Positions 25,459 through 32,992 of a stretch of DNA of 45,459 bases are shown here, in pieces. Each line of letters opens with the position of its first letter. Position 1 is the first letter of the stretch. Position numbers and translations under genes: made by a program. The stretch is from Parcubacteria group bacterium ADurb.Bin192 (GTDB taxonomy: Bacteria; Patescibacteriota; Patescibacteriia; 2-12-FULL-60-25). The DNA is taken from positions 1-45,459 of the forward strand of contig MWCR01000011.1 of assembly GCA_002070095.1 (NCBI GenBank), written 5' to 3'. The notes below the pieces were generated by a model. The model was not told the DNA's origin and did no database searches. It saw nothing but the letters and a program-made list of their open reading frames with translations.

Positions 25459-26550
25459 ATGTGGTCATTGAGCGCGCGCGGTTTAAAAATTAAAGGACTG
25501 GTTTTTTTTGTTTTGTTTGGGGGTTTGTTTTTAATAAATACACAGTCGGCGGCCGCTCAATGCTGGACTGATTATCCCAAGGTGGGCGGAGCTGATCAAC
25601 CGCTGTCAGGAGTGGTGGCGGCCGATATAGTGGGGCGGTCATGTGAAGCTGATGGCGCCGCTTGTACTGCTAAGGGCGGCAGTTGGGTTTTTCCGAATAA
25701 AGGTCCTTTGGGTTGCTCTGGAACCAGCGTGTGCTGTATTCAGCTTAAAGATTTAGGCGAGTGCTATGATAATTATGTAGGGTCAGATCGTCCGAATATT
25801 GAAAAAACACAATGTTTTCCCACGGCCGCACAATGCAGCGGTTCCAATAAAAATTTAGGCCTGGGTTATGGCTGCCCTAAAACAGGTACACCATCCGCAG
25901 ATCAAGTGTGTTGCGCGATTATCAAATCAACTTCCGCTTCCGGTTCGACACCTGCAGCCAGCGGACCTTTGCCTGCCGGCGGCAGTACGGCCGAGTGGAA
26001 AAGCGGAGTGCCGGGCGGAGTTCAATTGGTGCCTTGTACGCAAACAGGAGACTGTGAAATAGCTGACTTGGTTCAGCAGGCTGTTAATTTCGCGCGCTGG
26101 CTCATGGGTTTGGCCGGAGCTTTGTTTTTGTTGGTATTTGTTTATGGCGGAGCCATGTATGTCATGTCCTTCGGCCGGTCGGATATGGTCACCAAGGGCA
26201 AGACGGCTTTGACGCGCGGTGCTATCGGTGTGGTTTTGGTGATGGGTGCTTGGACCATCGTCACTTATGTGGCTGATTCTTTGGGTTATGCCAAAGTTTC
26301 TATCCCTGCAACTCCATCAACTTCTCCGACGGAGACCTGTGCCGGAGATCCTGCCTTTGCCGGTCAGTGTACAGCTGGTAAAGCTACTGATCCTGCGACC
26401 ACCCAGGGTACGACGCCGGGTATTTGTTCAAGTTTTTGCGGAACTCAGTGGACAGCGGCCGGTAAACCGCCCGCGGCTGATCATCCGTGCACCAATGCTG
26501 GAGTTATGGATTGCGGGACGGGAAAGGTTTGTTGCCGGTGGAAAAAATAA
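25459..26550 (+). CDS. VirB2/TrbC-like pilin with three Cys-rich modules (pilin 1)
   Basis: 363 residues. Signal peptide (about 10-33, ending AAAQC). Two Cys-rich modules (35-93 and about 100-151) each end in VCC. A Ser/Pro linker follows, then two membrane helices, FARWLMGLAGALFLLVFVYG and AIGVVLVMGAWTIVTYVADSL, joined by a short charged loop (GRSDMVTKGKTAL). A third Cys module ends in KVCC near the C-terminus. The two-helix core matches the T4SS pilin/TrbC-VirB2 family that is common in Patescibacteria. The even Cys spacing suggests disulfide-bonded extracellular domains. It is the first gene of an eight-gene array in one direction. Whether it is assembled into a pilus is unknown. Confidence 0.75.
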   Translation: MWSLSARGLKIKGLVFFVLFGGLFLINTQSAAAQCWTDYPKVGGADQPLSGVVAADIVGRSCEADGAACTAKGGSWVFPNKGPLGCSGTSVCCIQLKDLGECYDNYVGSDRPNIEKTQCFPTAAQCSGSNKNLGLGYGCPKTGTPSADQVCCAIIKSTSASGSTPAASGPLPAGGSTAEWKSGVPGGVQLVPCTQTGDCEIADLVQQAVNFARWLMGLAGALFLLVFVYGGAMYVMSFGRSDMVTKGKTALTRGAIGVVLVMGAWTIVTYVADSLGYAKVSIPATPSTSPTETCAGDPAFAGQCTAGKATDPATTQGTTPGICSSFCGTQWTAAGKPPAADHPCTNAGVMDCGTGKVCCRWKK

Positions 26551-26577
26551 CAGCTTGGGTTAATCAATATTTTCTTT

Positions 26578-28068
26578 ATGTTTCATTTAATAAAAATACG
26601 GCCAATAATTTTAATATGCATGGGTTTTTTGGTAGTGGGGTTGTTGGCTGATAGTGCTCAAGCTCGGACCGGTTCTTATCCGGATCATAATTTTTCACCC
26701 TCTGAACAAGGTTTTTTATGCCCTCAGAAAGTTTCTACTTGTCCGGAAGGGTCTACACCGCGTGTTTTGGATGCTAATGCTGTTGAAGATGACAGTCTGT
26801 TTCAGGGTATGATCTTGAGCAATAAAGGTTGCGGCAGTGGCACCACCAATGTTGGATGTTTAAATTTTATGGGTGTACCGGACGTAATTACAGTATGCTG
26901 TAAATCGCCTACCCCGCCTGTGGTTGGCAGTACACCTGCTCCAACCGCCAGTCCTTCGTCAGCTACGGAAAGTTGTAAAATTGGTCTTAGCCCGGCTGGC
27001 GCTAACGGTATTTGTATTGAACCAAGTGATAATTATACGGAGGCCAGGTGTATGAATTTGCGGGATGTGGCCACCAATCCTTTGCCCGGCGGGCGGGCTG
27101 AAGTTACTTGTCCGGGTACGCCGGTCAAAAAGTGCTGTCTTCAAGATCCTGCTTGGAATGCTCCGGCCGCGCCTACACCCAGCGGTACGACCACCCCCAA
27201 ACCCCCCACCGAATACAAGCTGGCCAATCCTTTGGGTACGACTTCCATCCCGGTTATTTTGGGCAGAATCATCAGAACTTTTTTGGGTATTGTGGGTGCC
27301 ATTGCTTTGGCTGTGTTTGTGTACGGCGGTGTGATGTGGATGACGGCGCGCGGAGATCAGAGCCAGGTTAAAAAAGGGCAGGATGCTTTAAAGAGCGCAG
27401 TCATTGGTTTGTTTATCATTATGTTTTCTTATGCCTTGACCGGTAATTTTATTAAATTTTGGACGGCTGAAGAACGGGATATTGCGGCGGAAGAAGGCCG
27501 GTCTGCGGGTGAGGAGGCTCCTACGCAGGCCGGTAATGATTTATCTACCATTCGATCCGAAGCCGAAGGTGAACAGGGTGAGGTTGCGGCCGGTCAGGCG
27601 GCGGCCCAGGAGGCTGGACAGGAGGCCGGAGTGGCGCCTACGCCTTTGGTCGGCAAATGCAATAATCCCAATTTTACACCTGAACAATGGCAGGAGTGTA
27701 TGGATAACTACGGAGGCACAGATTGGCTGGGGAGTCAATCCACGATTAATAATGATGAACCATCTGGTTTTGGTCAGCCTAATGCTTGCAAATCAGGGGA
27801 CCCGAATTGCAGCAGTGTAGGTTGGAAGACCGTGTGTAATCAAACTATTTTTGATACGGGTTATGGGACGTATAATGATTTGCAATGCCTGCCTTATGCT
27901 GACTGTAATCCGAGTACGGTCGTGTCCAGTGACTGCAGTGCTTTAAGCGCGGCTTTGAATCTCGCTCTCGGAACTCAATTTGTAAACTACGGTTGTGTCA
28001 GCATTCCCGGTGTATCAGGTTTTGGTTTGAATTGCGGGTCAGGCGGAGCGTGTTGCAAACCCAACTAA
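26578..28068 (+). CDS. Large VirB2/TrbC-like pilin with Cys-rich N and C domains (pilin 2)
   Basis: 496 residues. Signal peptide (about 1-29, ...SAQA). Two Cys modules end in VCC (about 107) and KCC (about 187). A Pro/Thr linker follows. Two helices, RTFLGIVGAIALAVFVYGGV and SAVIGLFIIMFSYALTG, are separated by the RGDQSQVKKGQDAL loop. An acidic Glu/Ala-rich, probably helical spacer (about 300-350) leads to a long C-terminal Cys-rich domain ending GGACC. Its organisation parallels pilin 1 but it is larger. The 27-bp gap to pilin 1 and the TAATG junction with the next gene indicate one operon. The Cys modules may be adhesive or structural caps (inference). Confidence 0.75.
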   Translation: MFHLIKIRPIILICMGFLVVGLLADSAQARTGSYPDHNFSPSEQGFLCPQKVSTCPEGSTPRVLDANAVEDDSLFQGMILSNKGCGSGTTNVGCLNFMGVPDVITVCCKSPTPPVVGSTPAPTASPSSATESCKIGLSPAGANGICIEPSDNYTEARCMNLRDVATNPLPGGRAEVTCPGTPVKKCCLQDPAWNAPAAPTPSGTTTPKPPTEYKLANPLGTTSIPVILGRIIRTFLGIVGAIALAVFVYGGVMWMTARGDQSQVKKGQDALKSAVIGLFIIMFSYALTGNFIKFWTAEERDIAAEEGRSAGEEAPTQAGNDLSTIRSEAEGEQGEVAAGQAAAQEAGQEAGVAPTPLVGKCNNPNFTPEQWQECMDNYGGTDWLGSQSTINNDEPSGFGQPNACKSGDPNCSSVGWKTVCNQTIFDTGYGTYNDLQCLPYADCNPSTVVSSDCSALSAALNLALGTQFVNYGCVSIPGVSGFGLNCGSGGACCKPN

Positions 28069-28640
28069 TGCTTATGAAAAAGTTATCTCGATTACTGACG
28101 GTCAGCGCTTGCTTGTTTATTTTTGCGGTTCAAGCCGCACCTGTTTTAGCGGGTCCTCAATGCACGACGGCCGGCGGTGTCTGCAAGGCTAATTGCGATA
28201 CGGTCACGGAAAATAATCAAGGTGCGCTTGACTGTACGGCACCGGACGGAAATTGCTGTGTGCCCAAGGCGGCCACTCCCGCGCCCGCGGTTCAACCTAC
28301 GGCCCAACCAGAAATAACCGTGCCCGAAACCGAAACGGTTAATGTGTCCGGTGATTGCCGGACGGATGTGGGCGGTATCAGTTTTCCTTGTCCGTTGGGT
28401 GAGCGCAATGTTTCGCGCATCATCGGATCCCTTATCAGATGGGTATTGGGTCTGGTGGGAGCTTTATTTTTTGCCATGTTTGTATACGGAGGCTTTATGT
28501 ACATCATCGCGGGCGAAAACGCCAAAAACGCGGAAACCGGACAAAAGACTTTAATCAACGCGGTTATCGGTTTGTCCATTGTAGTGGGAGCTTACATGGT
28601 GCTGGGTTGGCTCTTGGGCATTTTTGAAAAAGCGTTTTAA
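28068..28640 (+). CDS. VirB2/TrbC-like pilin with one Cys module (pilin 3)
   Basis: 190 residues. ATG 28068 overlaps the TAA stop of pilin 2 (TAATG), suggesting translational coupling; ATG 28074 is an alternative start. Signal peptide to about residue 28, one Cys module (CTTAGGVC...DGNCC), a Pro/Thr/Glu linker, then two helices, WVLGLVGALFFAMFVYGG and AVIGLSIVVGAYMVLGWLLG, around a short loop (AGENAKNAETGQKTL). The core is the same as the other pilin-like proteins here. An in-frame ORF extends upstream inside pilin 2 but is not needed. Confidence 0.75.
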   Translation: MLMKKLSRLLTVSACLFIFAVQAAPVLAGPQCTTAGGVCKANCDTVTENNQGALDCTAPDGNCCVPKAATPAPAVQPTAQPEITVPETETVNVSGDCRTDVGGISFPCPLGERNVSRIIGSLIRWVLGLVGALFFAMFVYGGFMYIIAGENAKNAETGQKTLINAVIGLSIVVGAYMVLGWLLGIFEKAF

Positions 28641-28662
28641 TAAAATGGAGGTTGCGCGGGTG

Positions 28663-28698
28663 TGCTATAATAAAACAAATGATTACGAAAGGAGGTGT
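28663..28698 (+). promoter_or_regulatory. Extended -10 and strong SD for pilin 4
   Basis: TGCTATAAT (28663-28671), then AAAGGAGGT, a near-perfect anti-16S match about 10 nt before ATG 28705. The identical signals are copied at 29917-29952. Confidence 0.6.
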
Positions 28699-28704
28699 GC
28701 ACAC

Positions 28705-29094
28705 ATGAACAAAATTACAAAAACAATGGCCGCTTTAGGTTTAACGGCCAGCATGTTATTGCCCGTGGCGGTTTTAGCTCAACAAGGAACTTTGACGGCC
28801 AATGATTTGGGAGTAACGGCCGTAGGCAACACGGTTAAATTGGGCGGAGCCGACGTGCGCCAAACAGCCGCCAATATCATTAACGTGGCTTTGGGTTTCT
28901 TAGGCATCATCGCGGTTATCATTGTTCTTATCGGAGGCTTTAAATACATGATTGCGGGTGGCGATGAGAGCAAGACCAAAGAAGCTCGCGGTTGGATAGT
29001 TTCCGGCATCATCGGTTTGGCTATCATCTTAGCGGGTTGGGCCATCACCAGCTTTGTCATCGGACAATTGATTGAGGCTACGACCAACGTATAA
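28705..29094 (+). CDS. VirB2/TrbC-like pilin (pilin 4, duplicated)
   Basis: 129 residues from ATG 28705, set by the strong SD; longer upstream frames have no RBS. Signal peptide ending VLAQQ (about residue 24), a short mature N-terminus, then helices VALGFLGIIAVIIVLIGGFK and GIIGLAIILAGWAITSFVIG with the AGGDESKTKEARGW loop. This is the classic T4SS-pilin size and layout without Cys modules. The protein is identical to that encoded at 29959-30348. The stop is followed at once by F6 repeat (ACATGTAGCATG). With the strongest SD of the cluster and two gene copies, it may be the major subunit (inference). Confidence 0.8.
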   Translation: MNKITKTMAALGLTASMLLPVAVLAQQGTLTANDLGVTAVGNTVKLGGADVRQTAANIINVALGFLGIIAVIIVLIGGFKYMIAGGDESKTKEARGWIVSGIIGLAIILAGWAITSFVIGQLIEATTNV

Positions 29095-29278
29095 ACATGT
29101 AGCATGTAGCATATAACATGTAGCATGTAGCATGTAGCATGTAGCAAGCGTACATAGCGTCCTGCGTCGCTCGTCCTGCGTCCCGCGTCTATTCAACTTG
29201 ACGTGCGACGACTGGGACGTGCGACGTGTGACGATTGACTCTCCGGCGAGAGTGAGTTGGAAGGGGTTGTGAATTATC
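29095..29278. repeat. F6 and F7 repeats between pilin genes
   Basis: Tandem ACATGTAGCAT-type units (29095-29145) are followed by F7 in both orientations (29150-29235). Then come a GTGAGTTGGAAGGGGTTG stretch and the next ATG. Confidence 0.8.
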
Positions 29279-29857
29279 ATGGCTCCTTCCAGCTATATGC
29301 AAAATTTAAAAAAATATTGGTTAAATAAATGGCTCCGGGTTTCATCTTTGAGCTTGGCTTCTTTTTTGTTGGTGCCGGCAGCCAAGGCTCAAAGTATAGC
29401 CGCGGGCTTGCAGACCGCGGCCGGCACGGCCGGTTTGCCGGGCGGAGCTGACGCTGATTTGGGTCTGATGATTGGCCGTATTATCGGCAGTCTGATGGGT
29501 ATCATTGGCTCGCTTTTATTTTTATACATGTTGTACGGCGGTTTCAGATGGATGACGGCCGGAGGTGACGCGGCGGCTGTTACCAAGGCGGTTAGTATTA
29601 TTAAAAACGCGATCATCGGTATCATGATTATTGTTTTTGCGTACACTCTATCGAATTTCGTGGTCACCAGGCTGGCCAGTGTGGCCGGAGAGCCGCCGGC
29701 TCCACCTTCAGGCTCCGGAGGAGGTGAGACGTGTCCTTATTCATGTGCCACGCAGAGTGATATAGAGGCCGCGCAAGATTTAGGTTTGGTCATATCTTGT
29801 CAAAGTTCTTCCGCCTGTCCCGCAGGAACGCAGTGCTGTGACTTCGCGTCTCCATAG
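29279..29857 (+). CDS. VirB2/TrbC-like pilin with C-terminal Cys tail (pilin 5)
   Basis: 192 residues. Signal peptide ending AKAQS (about residue 38). A Gly/Ala-rich stretch, then helices IGSLMGIIGSLLFLYMLYGG and AIIGIMIIVFAYTLSNFVV linked by RWMTAGGDAAAVTKAV. A C-terminal tail follows a Pro/Ser/Gly linker and has six cysteines ending TQCC. AAGGGG about 14 nt upstream of ATG is a weak SD. It lies between two identical pilin 4 copies. Confidence 0.75.
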   Translation: MAPSSYMQNLKKYWLNKWLRVSSLSLASFLLVPAAKAQSIAAGLQTAAGTAGLPGGADADLGLMIGRIIGSLMGIIGSLLFLYMLYGGFRWMTAGGDAAAVTKAVSIIKNAIIGIMIIVFAYTLSNFVVTRLASVAGEPPAPPSGSGGGETCPYSCATQSDIEAAQDLGLVISCQSSSACPAGTQCCDFASP

Positions 29858-29916
29858 TTTTTTAATTTTTTATAAAATTGTATTTGGTTGAATTTATAGC
29901 TTGAAATTTTGACGTG

Positions 29917-29952
29917 TGCTATAATAAAACAAATGATTACGAAAGGAGGTGT
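29917..29952 (+). promoter_or_regulatory. Duplicated extended -10 and SD for pilin 6
   Basis: TGCTATAAT (29917-29925) and AAAGGAGGT, identical to 28663-28698. Confidence 0.6.
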
Positions 29953-29958
29953 GCACAC

Positions 29959-30348
29959 ATGAACAAAATTACAAAAACAATGGCCGCTTTAGGTTTAACG
30001 GCCAGCATGTTATTGCCCGTGGCGGTTTTAGCTCAACAAGGAACTTTGACGGCCAATGATTTGGGAGTAACGGCCGTAGGCAACACGGTTAAATTGGGCG
30101 GAGCCGACGTGCGCCAAACAGCCGCCAATATCATTAACGTGGCTTTGGGTTTCTTAGGCATCATCGCGGTTATCATTGTTCTTATCGGAGGCTTTAAATA
30201 CATGATTGCGGGTGGCGATGAGAGCAAGACCAAAGAAGCTCGCGGTTGGATAGTTTCCGGCATCATCGGTTTGGCTATCATCTTAGCGGGTTGGGCCATC
30301 ACCAGCTTTGTCATCGGACAATTGATTGAGGCTACGACTAACGTCTAA
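29959..30348 (+). CDS. VirB2/TrbC-like pilin, exact copy of pilin 4 (pilin 6)
   Basis: 129 residues, identical in sequence to the product at 28705. The two genes differ at only two positions that I can see, both in the last few codons. The duplicated block starts a few bases before TGCTATAAT (28660 and 29914) and runs into the F6 repeat past the stop, about 470 bp. The identity implies recent duplication or ongoing gene conversion. The role is as for pilin 4. Confidence 0.8.
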   Translation: MNKITKTMAALGLTASMLLPVAVLAQQGTLTANDLGVTAVGNTVKLGGADVRQTAANIINVALGFLGIIAVIIVLIGGFKYMIAGGDESKTKEARGWIVSGIIGLAIILAGWAITSFVIGQLIEATTNV

Positions 30349-30388
30349 ACATGTAGCATGTAGCATATAACATGTAGCATGTAGTAAT

Positions 30389-30835
30389 ATGTTAAATAAA
30401 CAAATATTTGGACAATTGAGGATTGGGTTGGTGTTGGCTTCGGTGCTGATGTTTTTTGTTTTAGCTGTTTCTTCGGTGCAGGCCGCGGAGCAGGCCGGGG
30501 GGTTATCAGCCATCAAAAAAGGCGTTGATTCCACGGCCCAAGGCGCTCAGCTTAAAGCCGGAGAAGGAGTTACTCTGGAATCAGCTATCGGTAATATCAT
30601 CAATTCAGCCTTGGGCTTGGTAGGCGTAGTCTTGTTCGGCTATCTGCTTTACGGGGGCTATAAGTACATGACGGCCGCCGGAGATTCAGCGGCTGTTACC
30701 AAGGCTTTGGGTATAATCAGAAACGCCATTATCGGCATAGTGATTATTTCCATGTCCTATTTGGCCACCGGCTTCATTTTGGATCAATTGATATTATCTC
30801 AAGGTACAACCACGCAATTGCCCGCAACTCAGTAA
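30389..30835 (+). CDS. VirB2/TrbC-like pilin (pilin 7)
   Basis: 148 residues. Signal peptide ending VQAAE (about residue 33), then a mature N-terminal stretch of about 35 residues. Helices NSALGLVGVVLFGYLLYGGY and AIIGIVIISMSYLATGFILD flank the loop KYMTAAGDSAAVTKAL. There are no cysteines. The start codon sits at the end of an F6 repeat (GCATGTAGTAATATG), so the leader is made of repeat and has no SD. The loop GD(S/A)AAVTKA is shared with pilin 5, marking these as a subgroup. Confidence 0.75.
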   Translation: MLNKQIFGQLRIGLVLASVLMFFVLAVSSVQAAEQAGGLSAIKKGVDSTAQGAQLKAGEGVTLESAIGNIINSALGLVGVVLFGYLLYGGYKYMTAAGDSAAVTKALGIIRNAIIGIVIISMSYLATGFILDQLILSQGTTTQLPATQ

Positions 30836-30850
30836 ATAATTAAAATAATT

Positions 30851-31240
30851 ATGAATTTACGCCTTAAGACATTCTATTATTCGGCGGCAGCCACGGCGTT
30901 AGCATTACCGGCCACGGTCATGGCGGCTGAAAATCCTTTCAACCAGGCCCGTGTCTTAACCAACTCTGTTGGTGACAAAGCCGGTATCAGCACTTCCCAA
31001 ACTTTGCCCGGCATGGCCGGCAGTATCATTAACGTGATACTCGGGTTTTTGGGCATCTTGTTGCTGTTTTACATGCTATATGCCGGTTTTTTGTGGATGA
31101 CAGCCGGAGGTGACGAGAAGAAGGTGACCAAAGCCATTGATATCATCAAACAGTCGATTGTCGGCTTGGTGATCATCGTAGCCGCTTTTGCCATTTCAAA
31201 CTTTGTACTCGGATCTTTGGTCAACGTATCGCAAGTCTAA
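30851..31240 (+). CDS. VirB2/TrbC-like pilin (pilin 8, last of array)
   Basis: 129 residues. Signal peptide ending VMAAE (about residue 26). Helices VILGFLGILLLFYMLYAGFL and SIVGLVIIVAAFAISNFVLG, with the AGGDEKKVTKAIDI loop. No cysteines. It starts 15 bp after pilin 7 ends and is followed by a strong terminator, so it closes the operon. No SD is visible. Confidence 0.75.
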   Translation: MNLRLKTFYYSAAATALALPATVMAAENPFNQARVLTNSVGDKAGISTSQTLPGMAGSIINVILGFLGILLLFYMLYAGFLWMTAGGDEKKVTKAIDIIKQSIVGLVIIVAAFAISNFVLGSLVNVSQV

Positions 31241-31241
31241 A

Positions 31242-31288
31242 ATTCGCTGCGCAGCGAAACAAAAATCTCACCTCGTGGTGAGATTTTT
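31242..31288 (+). terminator. Strong terminator closing the pilin array
   Basis: Palindrome TTCGCTGCGCAGCGAA (31242-31257), then a 12-bp stem AAAAATCTCACC/GGTGAGATTTTT with loop TCGT (31261-31288). It is symmetrical, so it could act in both directions. Confidence 0.9.
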
Positions 31289-31320
31289 GATACTCATAAG
31301 TCCAGTCCGCCCCACGTCAT

Positions 31321-31430
31321 TGTCACTCTGAACCCTGTGAAGAGTCTCCTAATCCCATAACACATAATTGCTTTCAAGTCAGTGAAGTGAAGAGTCTCCC
31401 ATAGCCCATAACACATAATTGCTTCCCGGT
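31321..31430. repeat. Direct repeats of the CTGTGAAGAGTCTC family
   Basis: TGTCACTCTGAACC...GTGAAGAGTCTCC, then two direct copies of about 39 bp sharing CATAACACATAATTGCTT (31336-31374 and 31386-31425). This family differs from F1 and lies upstream of the third GIY-YIG gene. Confidence 0.7.
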
Positions 31431-31495
31431 TAGTAATGATGTTTATGAAGCGATAATTATTGACATATACCTGAATATATGGAACGGGGTAATAT

Positions 31496-31786
31496 ATGCG
31501 AATAAAAAATTATTATGTTTATATCATTACAAATCGATATAATACTGTGTTTTATGTTGGCATGACGAATAATTTACTGAGAAGAATCAGTGAGCATCAA
31601 AAAGGAGTATATCAAGATTCATTCAGCCAGCGTTATAATGTTTATAAGCTGGTTTATTATGAGATTACAACAGATGTTTATAGTGCTATTTCTCGTGAAA
31701 AGCAAATTAAAGGTTGGATGAGGTATAAGAAAGTGGATTTAATATTATCCATGAATCCGAATTTAGATGAGTTGGTTATACAGTGA
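31496..31786 (+). CDS. GIY-YIG nuclease domain protein, divergent paralogue
   Basis: 96 residues. Core YYVYIITNRYNTVFYVGMTN, helix LLRRISEHQKG with the conserved Arg and Glu-His, and SREKQIKGW downstream: the same single-domain URI-type family as the genes at 14143 and 17892 but clearly diverged. It is AT-richer than the flanking lipoprotein genes. It is not bracketed by F1 arms. Instead it lies between repeats of the CTGTGAAG family: forward copies upstream and an inverted copy downstream (GATCCTTCACAG...GAATGACA at 31831-31855). ATG 31496 is preceded by GGAACGGGG, a weak SD. Confidence 0.85.
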   Translation: MRIKNYYVYIITNRYNTVFYVGMTNNLLRRISEHQKGVYQDSFSQRYNVYKLVYYEITTDVYSAISREKQIKGWMRYKKVDLILSMNPNLDELVIQ

Positions 31787-31815
31787 AGCGTCTCATTGCT
31801 ATTAGTTAACCTAAA

Positions 31816-31865
31816 CCGCCACCCACACCAGATCCTTCACAGTTATCAGAATGACAGGGTGGCGG
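31816..31865. repeat. Inverted repeat CCGCCACCC/GGGTGGCGG enclosing another repeat
   Basis: Perfect 9-bp arms at 31816-31824 and 31857-31865. The loop holds GATCCTTCACAG...GAATGACA, an inverted copy of the family upstream of the GIY-YIG gene. Confidence 0.7.
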
Positions 31866-31886
31866 CTCGTTTGAGCTGGACAGACA

Positions 31887-31979
31887 AGGATTCTTCACTC
31901 GCCTGTGCTCGTCAGTTTAGGATTCTTCACTCGCCTGTGCTCGTCAGTTTAGGATTCTTCACTCGCCTGTGCTCGTTCA
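31887..31979. repeat. 32-bp tandem repeat, three copies
   Basis: Units starting AGGATTCTTCACTCGCCTG at 31887, 31919 and 31951, the last one diverging near its end. There are no spacers, so this is not a CRISPR. Confidence 0.9.
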
Positions 31980-31982
31980 GAA

Positions 31983-32017
31983 TAAAACACCCGCTGGCGG
32001 AGAGAATTGCTAGCGGG
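31983..32017 (-). terminator. Terminator of small lipoprotein A, overlapping its stop
   Basis: A 9-bp stem CCCGCTGGC/GCTAGCGGG (one G-T pair), followed on the minus strand by TGTTTTATT. The TAG stop at 32010-32012 is inside the stem. Confidence 0.75.
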
Positions 32018-32456
32018 CGGGCGGAAGGGTGGTGTAGACGGTTGTTCCCCAGCCGGGCGGGACCGTGCTCATGGCGCCGGTCGCTCGGTCGTAGTACACG
32101 TAGCACCGGTTGTGGCCCGGCAGGTGGCATGACACTCCTTGGTTGTAGGGCATCAGGCCGTGGTGGACGTAGCCGAAGCGGCTGTACCCGCCGTAGAGCA
32201 CGTCGTTGTTGCGGCGTTGCTCTTCGAGGTAGATGCGTTGTCGGGCCAGCATGGCGCCTTCGGCGTCCGGCAAGCCCAGTTCGGCCACATAGCGCGGATA
32301 CTTCTGATCGTTCGTGTTGATAACGACCGTCGAGCTGGCGATTCCGCGATGGCTGTAGATGCCGATTTCTTCAATGCCATTGCGTTTGTGTACCACCGAA
32401 CTCGAGCATCCGGTCACCAGTACGATACTTATGAGAACCAAAAGGAGCTTGTTCAT
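32010..32456 (-). CDS. Small lipoprotein A, function unknown
   Basis: 148 residues from ATG 32456, chosen for the SD GGGAGAAAGG just upstream and the good signal peptide; a longer frame to 32504 lacks an RBS. Lipobox VLVTGC (Cys17). The mature part has TVVINTNDQKYPRYV, an Arg/Glu-rich helix (MLARQRIYLEEQRRNN), then a Tyr/Gly/His-rich region with two Cys (VSCHLPGHNRC) that could form a disulfide. The N-terminal half aligns by eye with the gene at 33481, so the two are paralogues. It is GC-rich with its own terminator. No domain is recognised. Confidence 0.75.
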   Translation of the reverse strand: MNKLLLVLISIVLVTGCSSSVVHKRNGIEEIGIYSHRGIASSTVVINTNDQKYPRYVAELGLPDAEGAMLARQRIYLEEQRRNNDVLYGGYSRFGYVHHGLMPYNQGVSCHLPGHNRCYVYYDRATGAMSTVPPGWGTTVYTTLPPAR

Positions 32457-32943
32457 GACCTTTCTCCCTTCTTGTGCTGGGTCATTTAGTAAAACCCTTA
32501 CCATTTTTTTGAATAAAAGTCAATACGCGTACCTGATTAACGTCCCACGTCATGAAGCATATAACATATAACATGTAACAAATAAACCAACGTCCCGCGT
32601 CCTACGTCAAACCCAACGTTGTCATTCCCGGCTAAGCAGCTGATAGGCTTAATGAGCTAAATAATTAAATCGGTCCCGATACTCGCAAAAAATTATACAC
32701 TCGCGGTGCCCACCATCGCCTTAGCGTAGGTGGGATCGGGATCCCGAATCGCAGCATCGGGAGAACTGCCTTAAAAGACAATTTGTCACTAACCATGTTC
32801 ATCATGTTCTATGCTACCGTCTCATCGTCATCCTGAATTCATTTCAGGATCTCAACACTCAAAACTCCTGTCTTCCCGTTAGTGGGAAGCGAGATGCTGA
32901 ACTGAATTCAGCATGACAGATAAAGCACGAGGATAACGACCAT
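32457..32943. repeat. Repeat-filled gap (F7, F6, hairpins, F2, F4)
   Basis: F7/F6 fragments 32540-32615, a CCCACC...GGTGGGATCGGGATCCCG region 32708-32765, F2 32826-32855, F4 32888-32922. Short unassigned stretches lie between. No gene is supported. Confidence 0.7.
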
Positions 32944-32945
32944 TT

Positions 32946-32973
32946 AAAAAACCGCCGCGAGAATCGCGAGCGG
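32946..32973 (-). terminator. Terminator of small lipoprotein B
   Basis: On the minus strand CCGCTCGCGA-ttc-TCGCGGCGG is followed by TTTTTT. It lies 20 bp past the stop at 32993, and directly overlaps the stop of an alternative frame ending at 32944. Confidence 0.8.
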
Positions 32974-32992
32974 AGAGGGTCGGTTTGGCCGG

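Noticed and set aside
31887-31979. Possible CRISPR array
   Set aside because: The three 32-bp units are directly adjacent with no spacers, and no cas gene is present.
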